NCBI RefSeq assembly: GCF_900635445.1
Contig: NZ_LR134117.1
Location: 5,208,001 to 5,272,000, forward strand
DNA length: 64,000 bases
Source of the DNA: Serratia odorifera
Lineage (GTDB): Bacteria; Pseudomonadota; Gammaproteobacteria; Enterobacterales; Enterobacteriaceae
Direction: 5' to 3'
Below are positions 27,931 through 37,180 of this stretch, piece after piece; the first letter of the stretch is position 1; each line of letters begins with the position of its first letter. A model generated the notes under the pieces. That model saw nothing but the letters and a program-made list of their open reading frames with translations, ran no database searches and was not told the origin of the DNA. Made by a program: the position numbers and the translations under genes.

Positions 27931-28503
27931 GTGCGACTTCGTATTATGACGTTGTTGCTGGGGTTGGCGGTGCTGGTCACCGCCGGCTGCGGTTTTCACC
28001 TGCGTGGCACCACGCAGGTTCCCTCGGAAATGAAAACGCTGATGCTGGACAGCTATGACCCTTACGGTCCGCTGACCCGCGCAGTGCGTGAACAGTTGCG
28101 CCTGAACGGCGTGACTATCGTCAAGGATGCCAAGCGTCAGGACATCCCTTCCCTGCGTATCGTCGGCACCAACCAGAGTCAGGACACGGTGTCAATCTTC
28201 CAGGACGGCAAAACTGCGGAATACCAGATGGTGATGACCGTCCAGGCGCAGGTACTGATCCCGGGCCATGACATTTATCCGCTGGATGCGAAGGTCTTCC
28301 GCTCATTCTTCGACAACCCGCTTACCGCGTTGGCAAAAGACTCCGAACAGGAAATCATCCTGCAGGAAATGCGTCAGCAGGCAGCACAGCAGCTGGTGCG
28401 TAAACTGCTGAGCGTGCATGCGGCAGAAGAAGAAGCCCAGCAAAAAGCCGCAGCCGCTGCGGCGGCCGTCGCTGAGCAACCGGTCAGTCGCCCAGCGCAA
28501 TGA
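27931..28503 (+). CDS. lptE: LPS-assembly lipoprotein LptE
   Basis: LptE is the outer-membrane lipoprotein plugged into LptD that inserts LPS in the outer leaflet. It starts with GTG behind AAGGAGGCGTT. The signal sequence carries the lipobox LVTAGC, with Cys20 as the lipidated residue, followed by GFHLRGTTQVP, the family start of the mature protein. The C-terminus is an Ala/Glu-rich tail. At 190 residues it matches the family. It overlaps holA by ATGA. Confidence 0.96.
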   Translation: MRLRIMTLLLGLAVLVTAGCGFHLRGTTQVPSEMKTLMLDSYDPYGPLTRAVREQLRLNGVTIVKDAKRQDIPSLRIVGTNQSQDTVSIFQDGKTAEYQMVMTVQAQVLIPGHDIYPLDAKVFRSFFDNPLTALAKDSEQEIILQEMRQQAAQQLVRKLLSVHAAEEEAQQKAAAAAAAVAEQPVSRPAQ

Positions 28504-29534
28504 TCCGCCTTTACCCTGAACAACTTGCCGCGCAGCTCCGAGAGGGGCTGCGCGCTTGTTATTTACTGAGCGGCAATGAACCGCTGTTATTGCAGGAAAG
28601 CCAGGATCTGATTCGGCAGGCCGCGCAACAGCAGCAGTTCAGCGAACACTACAGCATTTCCCTCGATGCCCACACCGACTGGGATGCCATCTTCAGCATC
28701 TGCCAGGCGATGAGCCTGTTCGCCAGCCGGCAAACGCTACTGCTGATATTGCCGGAAAATGGCCCGACGGCGCCGATTGGCGAACAACTGGTGAAACTGT
28801 CCAGCCTGCTGCACGACGATATTCTGCTGATGCTGCGCGGCCCGCGTCTCACCAAGGCGCAGGAAAACAGCGCCTGGTTCAAGGCACTGAGCCCGAACGG
28901 CGTTTACGTCACCTGCCAGACGCCGGAACAGGCGCAACTGCCGCGCTGGGTGGCCACGCGCGCCAAAACGATGAAGCTGGAAGTGGATGACGCCGCCAAC
29001 CAACTGTTGTGTTACTGCTACGAAGGCAATCTGCTGGCGTTGGCACAGGCGCTGGAACGGCTGTCACTGTTGTATCCGGACGGCAAACTGACGCTGCCGC
29101 GCGTTGAGCAGGCGGTAAACGATGCCGCGCACTTCTCGCCATATCACTGGCTGGATGCGCTGCTGGCCGGCAAAAGCAAACGTGCCTGGCATATCCTGCA
29201 ACAGCTGCAACAGGAGGACGCCGAGCCGGTGATCCTGCTGCGCACGCTGCAGCGCGAGCTGCTGATGTTGCTGACGCTGCAACGCCGCATGGCCAGCGCA
29301 CCGCTGCGTACCCTCTTCGACCAGCACAAAGTCTGGCAGAATCGCCGTAACCTGATCACCCAGGCGCTGCAGCGGCTGTCCGCCGCCCAGTTGCAACAGG
29401 CGGTGCACCTGCTGACGCAGATTGAAATCACGCTGAAACAGGACTACGGCCAATCGGTATGGCCACAACTGGAGAGCCTGTCGATGCTGCTGTGCGGTAA
29501 ACCTCTGGCCACGAGCGTCCCCGATGCCCACTAA
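28500..29534 (+). CDS. holA: DNA polymerase III subunit delta
   Basis: HolA (delta) is the clamp-opening subunit of the DNA polymerase III clamp loader. The 344-residue protein begins MIRLYPEQLAAQLREGLRACYLLSGNEPLLLQES and has the family's AAA+-like fold without a functional P-loop, followed by the helical collar domain. It overlaps lptE by four bases and nadD by eleven, so lptE-holA-nadD is a tightly packed coupled set. Confidence 0.96.
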   Translation: MIRLYPEQLAAQLREGLRACYLLSGNEPLLLQESQDLIRQAAQQQQFSEHYSISLDAHTDWDAIFSICQAMSLFASRQTLLLILPENGPTAPIGEQLVKLSSLLHDDILLMLRGPRLTKAQENSAWFKALSPNGVYVTCQTPEQAQLPRWVATRAKTMKLEVDDAANQLLCYCYEGNLLALAQALERLSLLYPDGKLTLPRVEQAVNDAAHFSPYHWLDALLAGKSKRAWHILQQLQQEDAEPVILLRTLQRELLMLLTLQRRMASAPLRTLFDQHKVWQNRRNLITQALQRLSAAQLQQAVHLLTQIEITLKQDYGQSVWPQLESLSMLLCGKPLATSVPDAH

Positions 29535-30186
29535 CCCACCGCGCGCCGCGGCGCTGCACGCCCTGTTCGGCGGCACCTTTGATCCTATCCATTACGGCCA
29601 CCTGCGGCCGGTAGAAGCGCTGGCCGCTGAAGTCGGCCTCAACCAGGTGACGCTGCTGCCCAACCACGTGCCGCCGCACCGTCCACAGCCGGAAGCGAGC
29701 GCCCAGCAACGTCTGACAATGGTCGAGCTGGCCATTGCCGATAACCCACTGTTTGCCGTTGACGATCGCGAATTGCAGCGCTCCTCGCCGTCATACACCG
29801 TTGAGACGCTGGAAACGCTGCGTAAAGAACGTGGCAGTACGCAGCCACTGGCATTTATCATTGGCCAGGATTCATTGCTGAGTCTGCACAAATGGCACCG
29901 CTGGCAAGATCTGCTGAGCTATTGCCACCTGCTGGTGCTGGCGCGCCCGGGCTACGGTGAGCAGATGGAGACGCCGGCACTGCAACGCTGGCTGGAGCGA
30001 CATCGCGTCCGCGACGCCGCCGCGCTGAGCGAACAGCCGCAGGGCTATCTCTATTTGGCGCAGACTCCGCTGCTGGAAATTTCCGCCACCGAGATCCGCG
30101 AACGCCGCCATCACGGCATCAGTTGCGACGATCTGTTACCGCGTTCGGTGCAGCGCTATATCGAGTTGCAGGGTTTATATCGCTAG
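29524..30186 (+). CDS. nadD: Nicotinate-nucleotide adenylyltransferase
   Basis: NadD makes nicotinic acid adenine dinucleotide from NaMN and ATP in NAD synthesis. The nucleotidyltransferase motif GGTFDPIHYGHLR is near residue 16 and the C-terminal ISATEIRERR is near residue 181. The 220-residue protein matches the family length. Its start lies inside holA, implying translational coupling. Confidence 0.97.
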   Translation: MPTNPPRAAALHALFGGTFDPIHYGHLRPVEALAAEVGLNQVTLLPNHVPPHRPQPEASAQQRLTMVELAIADNPLFAVDDRELQRSSPSYTVETLETLRKERGSTQPLAFIIGQDSLLSLHKWHRWQDLLSYCHLLVLARPGYGEQMETPALQRWLERHRVRDAAALSEQPQGYLYLAQTPLLEISATEIRERRHHGISCDDLLPRSVQRYIELQGLYR

Positions 30187-30274
30187 CTCAGACCCCGTGA
30201 TATACTGCGCCGCTATTTTTCAGGTATCCGCCTGCATGAAACCGATTGAACAGAACACACCCGAGGGGGAACCT

Positions 30275-30592
30275 TTGCAAGGTAAAGCGCTCCAAGATTT
30301 CGTTATCGATAAAATCGATGACCTGAAAGGCCAAGACATTATCGCTCTGGACGTCCAGGGCAAATCCAGCATCACTGACTGCATGATCATCTGCACCGGC
30401 ACCTCAACCCGCCATGTGATGTCGATTGCCAACCACGTAGTGCAGGAATCCCGTGCCCAGGGCATGGAACTGTTCGGCATGAAAGGCCAGGAAGCGTCTG
30501 ACTGGGTGGTTGTCGATCTGGGCGAAGTGATCGTACACGTCATGCAGGAAGAAAGCCGCCGCCTGTACGAACTGGAAAAGCTCTGGAGTTAA
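30275..30592 (+). CDS. rsfS: Ribosomal silencing factor RsfS
   Basis: RsfS binds ribosomal protein L14 and blocks subunit joining in stationary phase or starvation. I choose the TTG at 30275: GAGGGGG lies just upstream and it gives LQGKALQDFVIDKIDD, exactly 105 residues as in E. coli. The open frame upstream, which begins with ATT-rich sequence, lacks family similarity. Conserved TDCMIICTGTSTRHV and DWVVVDLGEVIVHVM are present. Three bases separate it from rlmH. Confidence 0.95.
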   Translation: MQGKALQDFVIDKIDDLKGQDIIALDVQGKSSITDCMIICTGTSTRHVMSIANHVVQESRAQGMELFGMKGQEASDWVVVDLGEVIVHVMQEESRRLYELEKLWS

Positions 30593-30595
30593 GCG

Positions 30596-31066
30596 GTGAA
30601 ACTGCAACTGGTCGCCGTTGGCACCAAAATGCCGGACTGGGTTCAGACCGGCTTTATGGATTATCTGCACCGTTTTCCCAAAGATATGCCGTTTGAGCTG
30701 ACCGAAATCCCGGCAGGCAAGCGCGGCAAGAATGCCGACATCAAACGCATTCTGGACAAGGAAGGCGAGCAAATGCTGGCGGCCGTGGGCAAAGGCAACC
30801 GTATCGTCACGCTGGATATCCCCGGCAGCAAATGGGAAACGCCGCAGCTGGCGCAGCAGCTGGAACGCTGGAAACAGGATGGCCGCAACGTCAGCCTGTT
30901 GATCGGCGGTCCGGAAGGGCTGGCACCGGCATGTAAAGCCGCAGCGGAACAGAGCTGGTCGCTTTCGCCGTTAACGCTGCCGCATCCTCTGGTGCGCGTA
31001 TTGGTGGCGGAAAGCCTCTATCGCGCCTGGAGCATTACGACCAATCATCCTTACCACCGGGAATGA
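30596..31066 (+). CDS. rlmH: 23S rRNA pseudouridine-1915 N3-methyltransferase
   Basis: RlmH is a SPOUT methyltransferase modifying pseudouridine 1915 of 23S rRNA in the assembled 70S ribosome. It starts with GTG (MKLQLVAVGTKMPDW). The SAM-binding knot is formed by LIGGPEGLAPACK near residue 103 and LTLPHPLVRVLVAESLYRAWSI near the C-terminus. It is 156 residues, the exact family length. It pairs with rsfS, both being ribosome-acting. Confidence 0.97.
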   Translation: MKLQLVAVGTKMPDWVQTGFMDYLHRFPKDMPFELTEIPAGKRGKNADIKRILDKEGEQMLAAVGKGNRIVTLDIPGSKWETPQLAQQLERWKQDGRNVSLLIGGPEGLAPACKAAAEQSWSLSPLTLPHPLVRVLVAESLYRAWSITTNHPYHRE

Positions 31067-31102
31067 CCGGCGCTGACAGTGAGAGTGAAATAAAACAACG
31101 GG

Positions 31103-32998
31103 ATGAAAATAGAACGTAACCCTTTTCGCGACTATACGGCTGAATCTGCCCTGTTTGTACGCCGCGCCCTGGTGGCGTTCTTGGTTATTCTGGCGCTGAC
31201 CAGCGTCCTGATCGCCAATCTGTACAATTTGCAGATCGACCGCTTTGAGGATTACCGCACCCGTTCCAACGAAAACCGCATCAAGCTGGTGCCAATCGCC
31301 CCCAGCCGCGGCATTATCTACGATCGTAATGGCACGCCGCTGGCGCTTAACCGCACCATTTACCAGCTTGAGCTGATGCCAGAAAAGGTCGACGATCTGA
31401 AAGCGACGCTGCAGGCGCTGCGCCCGGTGGTCGATCTGACCGATGACGACATCACCAACTTTGAAAAAGAGCGCAAACGCTCGCGCCGCTTCGTCTCCAT
31501 TCCGGTAAAAACCGCGCTGAGCGAAGTTCAGGTCGCCCGCTTTGCGGTCAACCAGTTCCGCTTTCCCGGCGTGGAAGTCAAAGGCTATCAGCGCCGCTAT
31601 TATCCTTACGGTTCCGCCCTCACCCACGTGATCGGCTATGTGTCGAAGATCAACGACCGCGACGTCGAACGGCTGAACAAAGACGGTAAAATGCCGAACT
31701 ACGCCGCCACTCACGATATTGGCAAACTGGGCATCGAGCGCTATTACGAAGATACGCTGCACGGCAAAACCGGCTATGAAGAGGTTGAAGTCAACAACCG
31801 CGGTCGGGTGATCCGCCAGTTGCACGAACAGCCGCCGTCCGCCGGGCAAGACATCTACCTGACGCTCGATCTCAACCTGCAACGTTATATCGAGCAGTTG
31901 CTGGTCGGTAGCCGTGCCGCGGTGGTAGTGAGCGATCCGCGTACCGGCGGCATCCTGGCACTGGTGTCCAATCCCAGCTATGACCCGAACCTGTTCGTTG
32001 ACGGCATCTCCAGCAAAGAGTATCAAGGGTTGTTGAACGACCCGAATCGCCCGTTGATCAACCGCGCGACGCAGGGCGTCTATCCGCCGGCATCAACGGT
32101 GAAACCCTACATTGCCGTTTCTGCCCTCAGCGCCGGCGTGATCACCAAAAACACCGTGGTGTTCGACCCGGGCTGGTGGCAGTTGCCTGGCTCGGAAAAA
32201 CGTTTCCGCGACTGGAAAAAATGGGGTCACGGTCGCCTGAACGTGACCAAAGCGCTGGAAGAATCCGCCGATACCTATTTCTATCAGGTAGCGTATGACA
32301 TGGGCATCGACCGGCTGTCGAGCTGGCTGGGCAAGTTCGGCTACGGCGACTATACCGGCATCGATCTCTCCGAGGAGCGCTCCGGCCTGATGCCAACGCG
32401 CGAATGGAAGCTCAAACGCTACAAGAAACCCTGGTACCAGGGAGATACCATCCCGGTCGGTATCGGCCAGGGGTATTGGACCGCCACGCCGATCCAGATG
32501 GCCAAGGCGCTGAACACCTTGATTAACGACGGCAACGTCAAAACGCCGCATCTGTTGGAAAGCACCAAAATCAACGGCACGCGGGTGCCGTTCCGCCAGC
32601 AGGACAGCCTGCAAATCGGCGATATTCACTCTGGCTACTGGGAAATTGCCAAAGACGGCATGTACGGCGTTGCCAACCGTCCCAACGGTACTGCACGCAA
32701 GTATTTTGACAAGACACCGTACAAAGCCGCGGCGAAATCGGGTACCGCTCAGGTATTCGGCTATGAAACTTATAACGCCCACAAACTCGCAGAGCATCTG
32801 CGTGACCACAAATTGATGACCGCCTTTGCACCGTACGAAAACCCAACGGTTGCGGTGGCCATCATTCTGGAAAACGGCGGCGCCGGCCCGGCGGTCGGCA
32901 CCATTACCCGCCAGATCCTGGATCATATTTTGCTGGGCGACGACAATACGCAATTACCGGACGCGCCACCGGCGCCGCCCGGTTCAGAAGGTGATTAA
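31103..32998 (+). CDS. mrdA: Penicillin-binding protein 2 (peptidoglycan transpeptidase)
   Basis: PBP2 crosslinks lateral-wall peptidoglycan with RodA in the elongasome. One N-terminal transmembrane helix (about 22-43) precedes the periplasmic pedestal domain. The transpeptidase motifs are in order: the catalytic serine in PPASTVKPY (SxxK, about 330), SADTYFY (SxN-like, about 387) and KSGTAQ (KTG-like, about 544). At 631 residues it matches the family. The mrdB start follows six bases after the stop. Confidence 0.97.
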   Translation: MKIERNPFRDYTAESALFVRRALVAFLVILALTSVLIANLYNLQIDRFEDYRTRSNENRIKLVPIAPSRGIIYDRNGTPLALNRTIYQLELMPEKVDDLKATLQALRPVVDLTDDDITNFEKERKRSRRFVSIPVKTALSEVQVARFAVNQFRFPGVEVKGYQRRYYPYGSALTHVIGYVSKINDRDVERLNKDGKMPNYAATHDIGKLGIERYYEDTLHGKTGYEEVEVNNRGRVIRQLHEQPPSAGQDIYLTLDLNLQRYIEQLLVGSRAAVVVSDPRTGGILALVSNPSYDPNLFVDGISSKEYQGLLNDPNRPLINRATQGVYPPASTVKPYIAVSALSAGVITKNTVVFDPGWWQLPGSEKRFRDWKKWGHGRLNVTKALEESADTYFYQVAYDMGIDRLSSWLGKFGYGDYTGIDLSEERSGLMPTREWKLKRYKKPWYQGDTIPVGIGQGYWTATPIQMAKALNTLINDGNVKTPHLLESTKINGTRVPFRQQDSLQIGDIHSGYWEIAKDGMYGVANRPNGTARKYFDKTPYKAAAKSGTAQVFGYETYNAHKLAEHLRDHKLMTAFAPYENPTVAVAIILENGGAGPAVGTITRQILDHILLGDDNTQLPDAPPAPPGSEGD

Positions 32999-33004
32999 CA
33001 GACC

Positions 33005-34117
33005 ATGACCGAAAGCCAACAAAAGGGCTCAATCTGGACCAAAATCCACATTGACCCCACCTTCCTGCTCTTCATTCTGGCCCTGCTGGTATACAGCGCC
33101 TTCGTCATGTGGAGCGCCAGCGGCCAGGATATCGGCATGATGGAGCGCAAGATCGGCCAAATCGTCATGGGCCTGATCGTGATGGGCGTGATGGCGCAGA
33201 TCCCGCCGCGGGTATATGAAAGCTGGGCGCCGTACCTGTATATCTTCTGCGTTATCCTGCTGATCCTGGTGGACGCCTTCGGCCAAATCAGTAAAGGCGC
33301 GCAGCGCTGGCTGGATCTCGGCTTCGTGCGCTTTCAGCCGTCGGAAATAGCCAAAATCGCCGTGCCGCTGATGGTGGCTCGCTTTATGAACCGTGACGTC
33401 TGCCCGCCGTCGTTGAAAAACACCGGCATTGCGCTGGTGCTCATTTTCCTGCCGACGCTGCTGGTCGCCGCGCAACCGGACCTTGGCACCTCGATTCTGA
33501 TTGCCGCATCCGGGTTGTTCGTGCTGTTCCTGTCCGGCATGAGCTGGAAGCTGATCGCCGTCGCTGCGGTGCTGCTGGCCGCATTCATTCCGGTGCTGTG
33601 GTTCTTCCTGATGCATGACTATCAGCGCGACCGCGTGATGATGCTGCTCGATCCGGAAAGCGACCCGCTGGGCGCCGGCTATCATATTATCCAATCGAAA
33701 ATCGCCATTGGCTCCGGCGGCCTGTCGGGCAAAGGCTGGCTGCACGGCACCCAGTCGCAGCTGGAGTTTTTGCCGGAACGCCACACCGACTTCATTTTTG
33801 CCGTGTTGGCAGAAGAACTGGGGCTGATCGGCGTACTGGTGCTGCTGGCGCTGTACCTGCTGGTGATCATTCGCGGGCTGATGATCGCCGCCAAGGCGCA
33901 AACCACCTTTGGCCGCGTGATGGTCGGCGGACTAATGCTGATTCTGTTCGTTTATGTGTTTGTTAACATTGGTATGGTCAGTGGCATTTTGCCGGTAGTT
34001 GGCGTACCTTTGCCTCTGGTCAGTTACGGTGGATCGGCGCTGATCGTGCTCATGGCTGGCTTCGGCATCGTGATGTCGATCCACACGCATCGGAAAATGC
34101 TGTCTAAGAGTTTATAA
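33005..34117 (+). CDS. mrdB: RodA peptidoglycan glycosyltransferase (SEDS)
   Basis: RodA polymerises lipid II into glycan strands for cell elongation, working with PBP2. The 370-residue protein is almost entirely hydrophobic with about ten membrane spans. The SEDS motifs RWLDLGFVRFQPSE, AAQPDLGTSI and GVPLPLVSYGGSALIVLM are present. It is co-directional with mrdA and rlpA with very short spacers, as in other enterobacteria. Confidence 0.97.
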   Translation: MTESQQKGSIWTKIHIDPTFLLFILALLVYSAFVMWSASGQDIGMMERKIGQIVMGLIVMGVMAQIPPRVYESWAPYLYIFCVILLILVDAFGQISKGAQRWLDLGFVRFQPSEIAKIAVPLMVARFMNRDVCPPSLKNTGIALVLIFLPTLLVAAQPDLGTSILIAASGLFVLFLSGMSWKLIAVAAVLLAAFIPVLWFFLMHDYQRDRVMMLLDPESDPLGAGYHIIQSKIAIGSGGLSGKGWLHGTQSQLEFLPERHTDFIFAVLAEELGLIGVLVLLALYLLVIIRGLMIAAKAQTTFGRVMVGGLMLILFVYVFVNIGMVSGILPVVGVPLPLVSYGGSALIVLMAGFGIVMSIHTHRKMLSKSL

Positions 34118-34127
34118 GAGGTGAGTA

Positions 34128-35204
34128 ATGCGTAAGGAATGGCTTTGGATCGGCGCAGTTGCGGTATTGCTTTCCGCCTGCACCACCACAACGACAGAAC
34201 AGCAGGCGCCACCGCAGCAGCCGTATAACGGACCGGTGGTGGAAATCGGCGGCGTGGAGCCTCACTATGAACCCTATAACCCTGGCACCTCGCAGGACTA
34301 TAAGGTTAATGGCGACACCTATCGCATCGTCAAGGATCCGCAAAACTTCTCGCAAACCGGGCTGGCCAGTTGGTATGGCGAGGAGCTCAGTGGCAATACC
34401 ACTGCCATTGGCGAGCCGTTTGATCCAAACGCACTGAGCGCCGCGCACCCTACTCTGCCAATTCCAAGCTACGTGCGGGTGACCAACCTGGCCAACGGCC
34501 GCCAACTGGTGGTGCGCGTCAATGACCGCGGCCCGTATACCAAGGGGCGTATTATCGATCTGTCCAAAGCGGCGGCCGATCGTTTGAACCTGTCGAACAA
34601 TACCAAGGTGAAGGTTGATTTTATCAACGTCGCCCCGGACGGTACGCTGAGCGGACCAGGCACCATCGGCACCACCGTCGCCAAGCAGAGCTATGCGCTG
34701 CCGGCGCGCCCGGATCTGAGCAGTGGCGCCATGGGTACGCCCATTCAGCAGGATCCGCCGGCCATGAACGCCAACGACGTCCGTCCGATTGACAATGCCA
34801 GCCTGAACAACGGCGAAACGCCAGCGACCGGCAACAGCCGTAGTGGTTTCCTCGGCGCGCCAAGCGCCGTACCGGCCGGCGTGCTGGAAAGCGACGAACC
34901 GGTGAACGCGGTAGCGCCTGTCGCTGCCGGCGTGGCGGCAACTGCTGCGACGACCAGCACAGCCTCTGCCAGTTCTGCATCCGGGTTTGTGGTGCAGGTC
35001 GGCGCGTTGAGCAATGCCGCACGTGCGCAGCAATGGCAGCAACAGCTCAGCCAGCAGTTCAGCGTGCCAGGCACCGTCAGCAACAGTGGTAACGTGTATC
35101 GTGTGCAGCTTGGCCCGTTCAGCGATCGTCAGCAGGCGCTGCAGCTGCAGCAACGCTTGGCAACCGAGGCACAACAACAATCATTTGTCACTGCGGCACC
35201 GTGA
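34128..35204 (+). CDS. rlpA: Septal-ring lytic transglycosylase lipoprotein RlpA
   Basis: RlpA is an outer-membrane lipoprotein that in some species cleaves denuded glycan strands at the septum. The lipobox LLSAC places the lipidated cysteine at residue 18. The double-psi beta-barrel contains GLASWYGEELSGNTTAIGEPFD and VRVNDRGPYTKGRIIDLS, including the conserved aspartate. A low-complexity Ala/Thr/Ser linker leads to a C-terminal SPOR domain (FVVQVGALSNAARAQQW, about 288-355) that binds denuded peptidoglycan. It follows rodA by ten bases. Confidence 0.95.
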   Translation: MRKEWLWIGAVAVLLSACTTTTTEQQAPPQQPYNGPVVEIGGVEPHYEPYNPGTSQDYKVNGDTYRIVKDPQNFSQTGLASWYGEELSGNTTAIGEPFDPNALSAAHPTLPIPSYVRVTNLANGRQLVVRVNDRGPYTKGRIIDLSKAAADRLNLSNNTKVKVDFINVAPDGTLSGPGTIGTTVAKQSYALPARPDLSSGAMGTPIQQDPPAMNANDVRPIDNASLNNGETPATGNSRSGFLGAPSAVPAGVLESDEPVNAVAPVAAGVAATAATTSTASASSASGFVVQVGALSNAARAQQWQQQLSQQFSVPGTVSNSGNVYRVQLGPFSDRQQALQLQQRLATEAQQQSFVTAAP

Positions 35205-35365
35205 TCAGATACCCGGCTGGCAAGAATTTGCGGAAACATTTTCTTTCAGCAAAAAAGTGTAAAGCATTGTTAGTCGGATGAATGACTAATGCTTGCCGGG
35301 ATCCCATCTGTTATAGTGTGGCTCGTTTTTTCATTTACTTTCTCACGGATGTTGTAGTCCAGATC

Positions 35366-36577
35366 ATGAAACATGTAACTTCTTTTCGCATAATCAAGAG
35401 CCTAGCGCTCGGTACCGTTATCGCGATGAGCGCAGCCAACAGCGCGCATGCCGATGATGTTAATATCAAAACCATGATCCCGGGTGTCCCGCAAATCGAT
35501 GCGGAATCGTACATCCTGATTGATTACAACTCCGGCAAAGTTCTGGCGGAATCCAATGCGGATGCGCGTCGCGATCCCGCCAGCCTGACCAAAATGATGA
35601 CCAGTTATGTCATCGGCCAGGCGCTCAAATCCGGCAAAATCGGCCAGGAAGATCTGGTGACCGTCGGTCAAGATGCATGGGCTACCGGCAACCCGGTGTT
35701 CAAGGGCTCTTCGCTGATGTTCCTGAAGCCTGGCGATCGCGTGCCGGTTTCCAAACTGACGCGCGGCATCAACCTGCAATCCGGTAACGACGCCTGCGTG
35801 GCAATGGCCGATTACGTTGCCGGCAGCCAGGACGCGTTCGTCAATCTGATGAACACCTACGTCAAGCAATTGGGCCTGCAGAACACCCACTTCCAGACCG
35901 TGCACGGCCTGGATGCGCAGGGTCAATTCAGCTCGGCGCGCGATATGGCGCTGATCGGCCAGGCGCTGATCCGCGATGTGCCAGACGAATACGCCATCTA
36001 TAAAGAAAAAGAGTTCACCTTCAACAATATCCGTCAGGTGAACCGTAACGGCCTGCTGTGGGATACCAGCCTGAACGTTGACGGCATCAAGACCGGCCAC
36101 ACCTCTGCCGCAGGTTACAACCTGGTGGCATCGGCGACCGAAGGCCAGATGCGTCTGATTTCGGCGGTGCTGGGTGGTCGTACCTATAAGGGTCGCGAAA
36201 CCGAAAGCAAGAAACTGCTGACCTGGGGCTTCCGTTTCTTTGAAACCGTTGCGCCACTGAAAGCCGGCAAGGAATTCGCCTCTGAACCAGTATGGTTCGG
36301 TGACGCCGATCGCGTCGAACTGGGCGTCGACAAAGACGTTTACCTGACCATTCCACGCGGCCGGATGAAAGATCTGAAAGCCAGCTACGTGCTCAACACG
36401 CCGGAAATTCACGCGCCGTTGGCGAAAAACCAGGTGGTTGGCAGCATCAACTTCCAACTGGACGGCAAGACCATCGATCAACGCCCGCTGGTGGTGTTGA
36501 ACGAAGTGAAGGAAGGCGGCTTCGTCAGCCGCATCGTGGATTACATCAAATTGATGTTCCATCACTGGTTCGGCTAA
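35366..36577 (+). CDS. dacA: D-alanyl-D-alanine carboxypeptidase PBP5
   Basis: PBP5 trims the terminal D-Ala of peptidoglycan pentapeptides and helps keep cell shape. I choose the ATG at 35366 (MKHVTSFRIIKSLALG, 403 residues) because it starts a good signal peptide ending NSAHA-DD; an upstream in-frame start would prepend unrelated sequence. Catalytic motifs are SLTK (SxxK, about 73), SGN in LQSGNDAC (about 139) and KTG in GIKTGHTSAAGYN (about 242). An amphipathic C-terminal membrane anchor (FVSRIVDYIKLMFHHWFG) closes the protein. Confidence 0.97.
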   Translation: MKHVTSFRIIKSLALGTVIAMSAANSAHADDVNIKTMIPGVPQIDAESYILIDYNSGKVLAESNADARRDPASLTKMMTSYVIGQALKSGKIGQEDLVTVGQDAWATGNPVFKGSSLMFLKPGDRVPVSKLTRGINLQSGNDACVAMADYVAGSQDAFVNLMNTYVKQLGLQNTHFQTVHGLDAQGQFSSARDMALIGQALIRDVPDEYAIYKEKEFTFNNIRQVNRNGLLWDTSLNVDGIKTGHTSAAGYNLVASATEGQMRLISAVLGGRTYKGRETESKKLLTWGFRFFETVAPLKAGKEFASEPVWFGDADRVELGVDKDVYLTIPRGRMKDLKASYVLNTPEIHAPLAKNQVVGSINFQLDGKTIDQRPLVVLNEVKEGGFVSRIVDYIKLMFHHWFG

Positions 36578-36779
36578 CGCTTGAAATCGGCGAAAACGCC
36601 CCCATATAGCAATTAACACTAACTCTCGCTCCGGCGGGAGTTATAATTTATACAGCCCGCAGATTTGAAGCAGCGTACACTGATGTCGGTTCCCTGGTTT
36701 GCCAGTCAACCCGAAACGCCGTACACGCCATGCCGCAACGCCAAATATCGGGTTTAAAAGATGTCACTCTGGAGCGCAC

Positions 36780-37046
36780 ATGCAAAAAACTAAACTGAAC
36801 GAACTGCTCGAATTCCCCTGTTCCTTTACCTACAAGGTGATGGGCCTGGCGCAACCCGAGCTGGTAGACCAGGTGGTTGAAGTGGTGCAGCGCCATGCGC
36901 CGGGGGATTATACCCCGCAGGTCAAGCCGAGCAGCAAAGGCAACTACCACTCCGTTTCCATCACCATTACCGCCAGTCATATCGACCAGGTGGAAACCTT
37001 ATACGAAGAGTTGGGCAATATTGAAATTGTCCGCATGGTGCTGTAA
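36780..37046 (+). CDS. ybeD: YbeD (DUF493, ACT-like fold)
   Basis: An 88-residue cytoplasmic protein conserved between dacA and lipB. The fold in E. coli resembles the regulatory ACT domain, suggesting an allosteric role linked to lipoate or octanoate metabolism, but the function is unproven. The sequence LNELLEFPCSFTYKVMGLAQPELVDQVVEVVQRHAPGDYTP is typical. It starts at ATG behind TGGAG and is followed by a strong terminator, so lipB has its own promoter. Confidence 0.94.
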   Translation: MQKTKLNELLEFPCSFTYKVMGLAQPELVDQVVEVVQRHAPGDYTPQVKPSSKGNYHSVSITITASHIDQVETLYEELGNIEIVRMVL

Positions 37047-37068
37047 TCCCAGCATAAAACACTGCTTA

Positions 37069-37111
37069 GCAACCCGGGCTAGACCATCCTCTGCCCGGGT
37101 TGCGCATTTTT
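37069..37111 (+). terminator. Terminator between ybeD and lipB
   Basis: GCAACCCGGGC and GCCCGGGTTGC form a perfect 11-base-pair stem with a 13-base loop, followed by GCATTTTT. Confidence 0.9.
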
Positions 37112-37180
37112 GCTCAGCGAAACGCTGGTCGCGAGCCAGAGCGCCCGGTATAATCGCTTTACCACCTCTGTAACCTGACG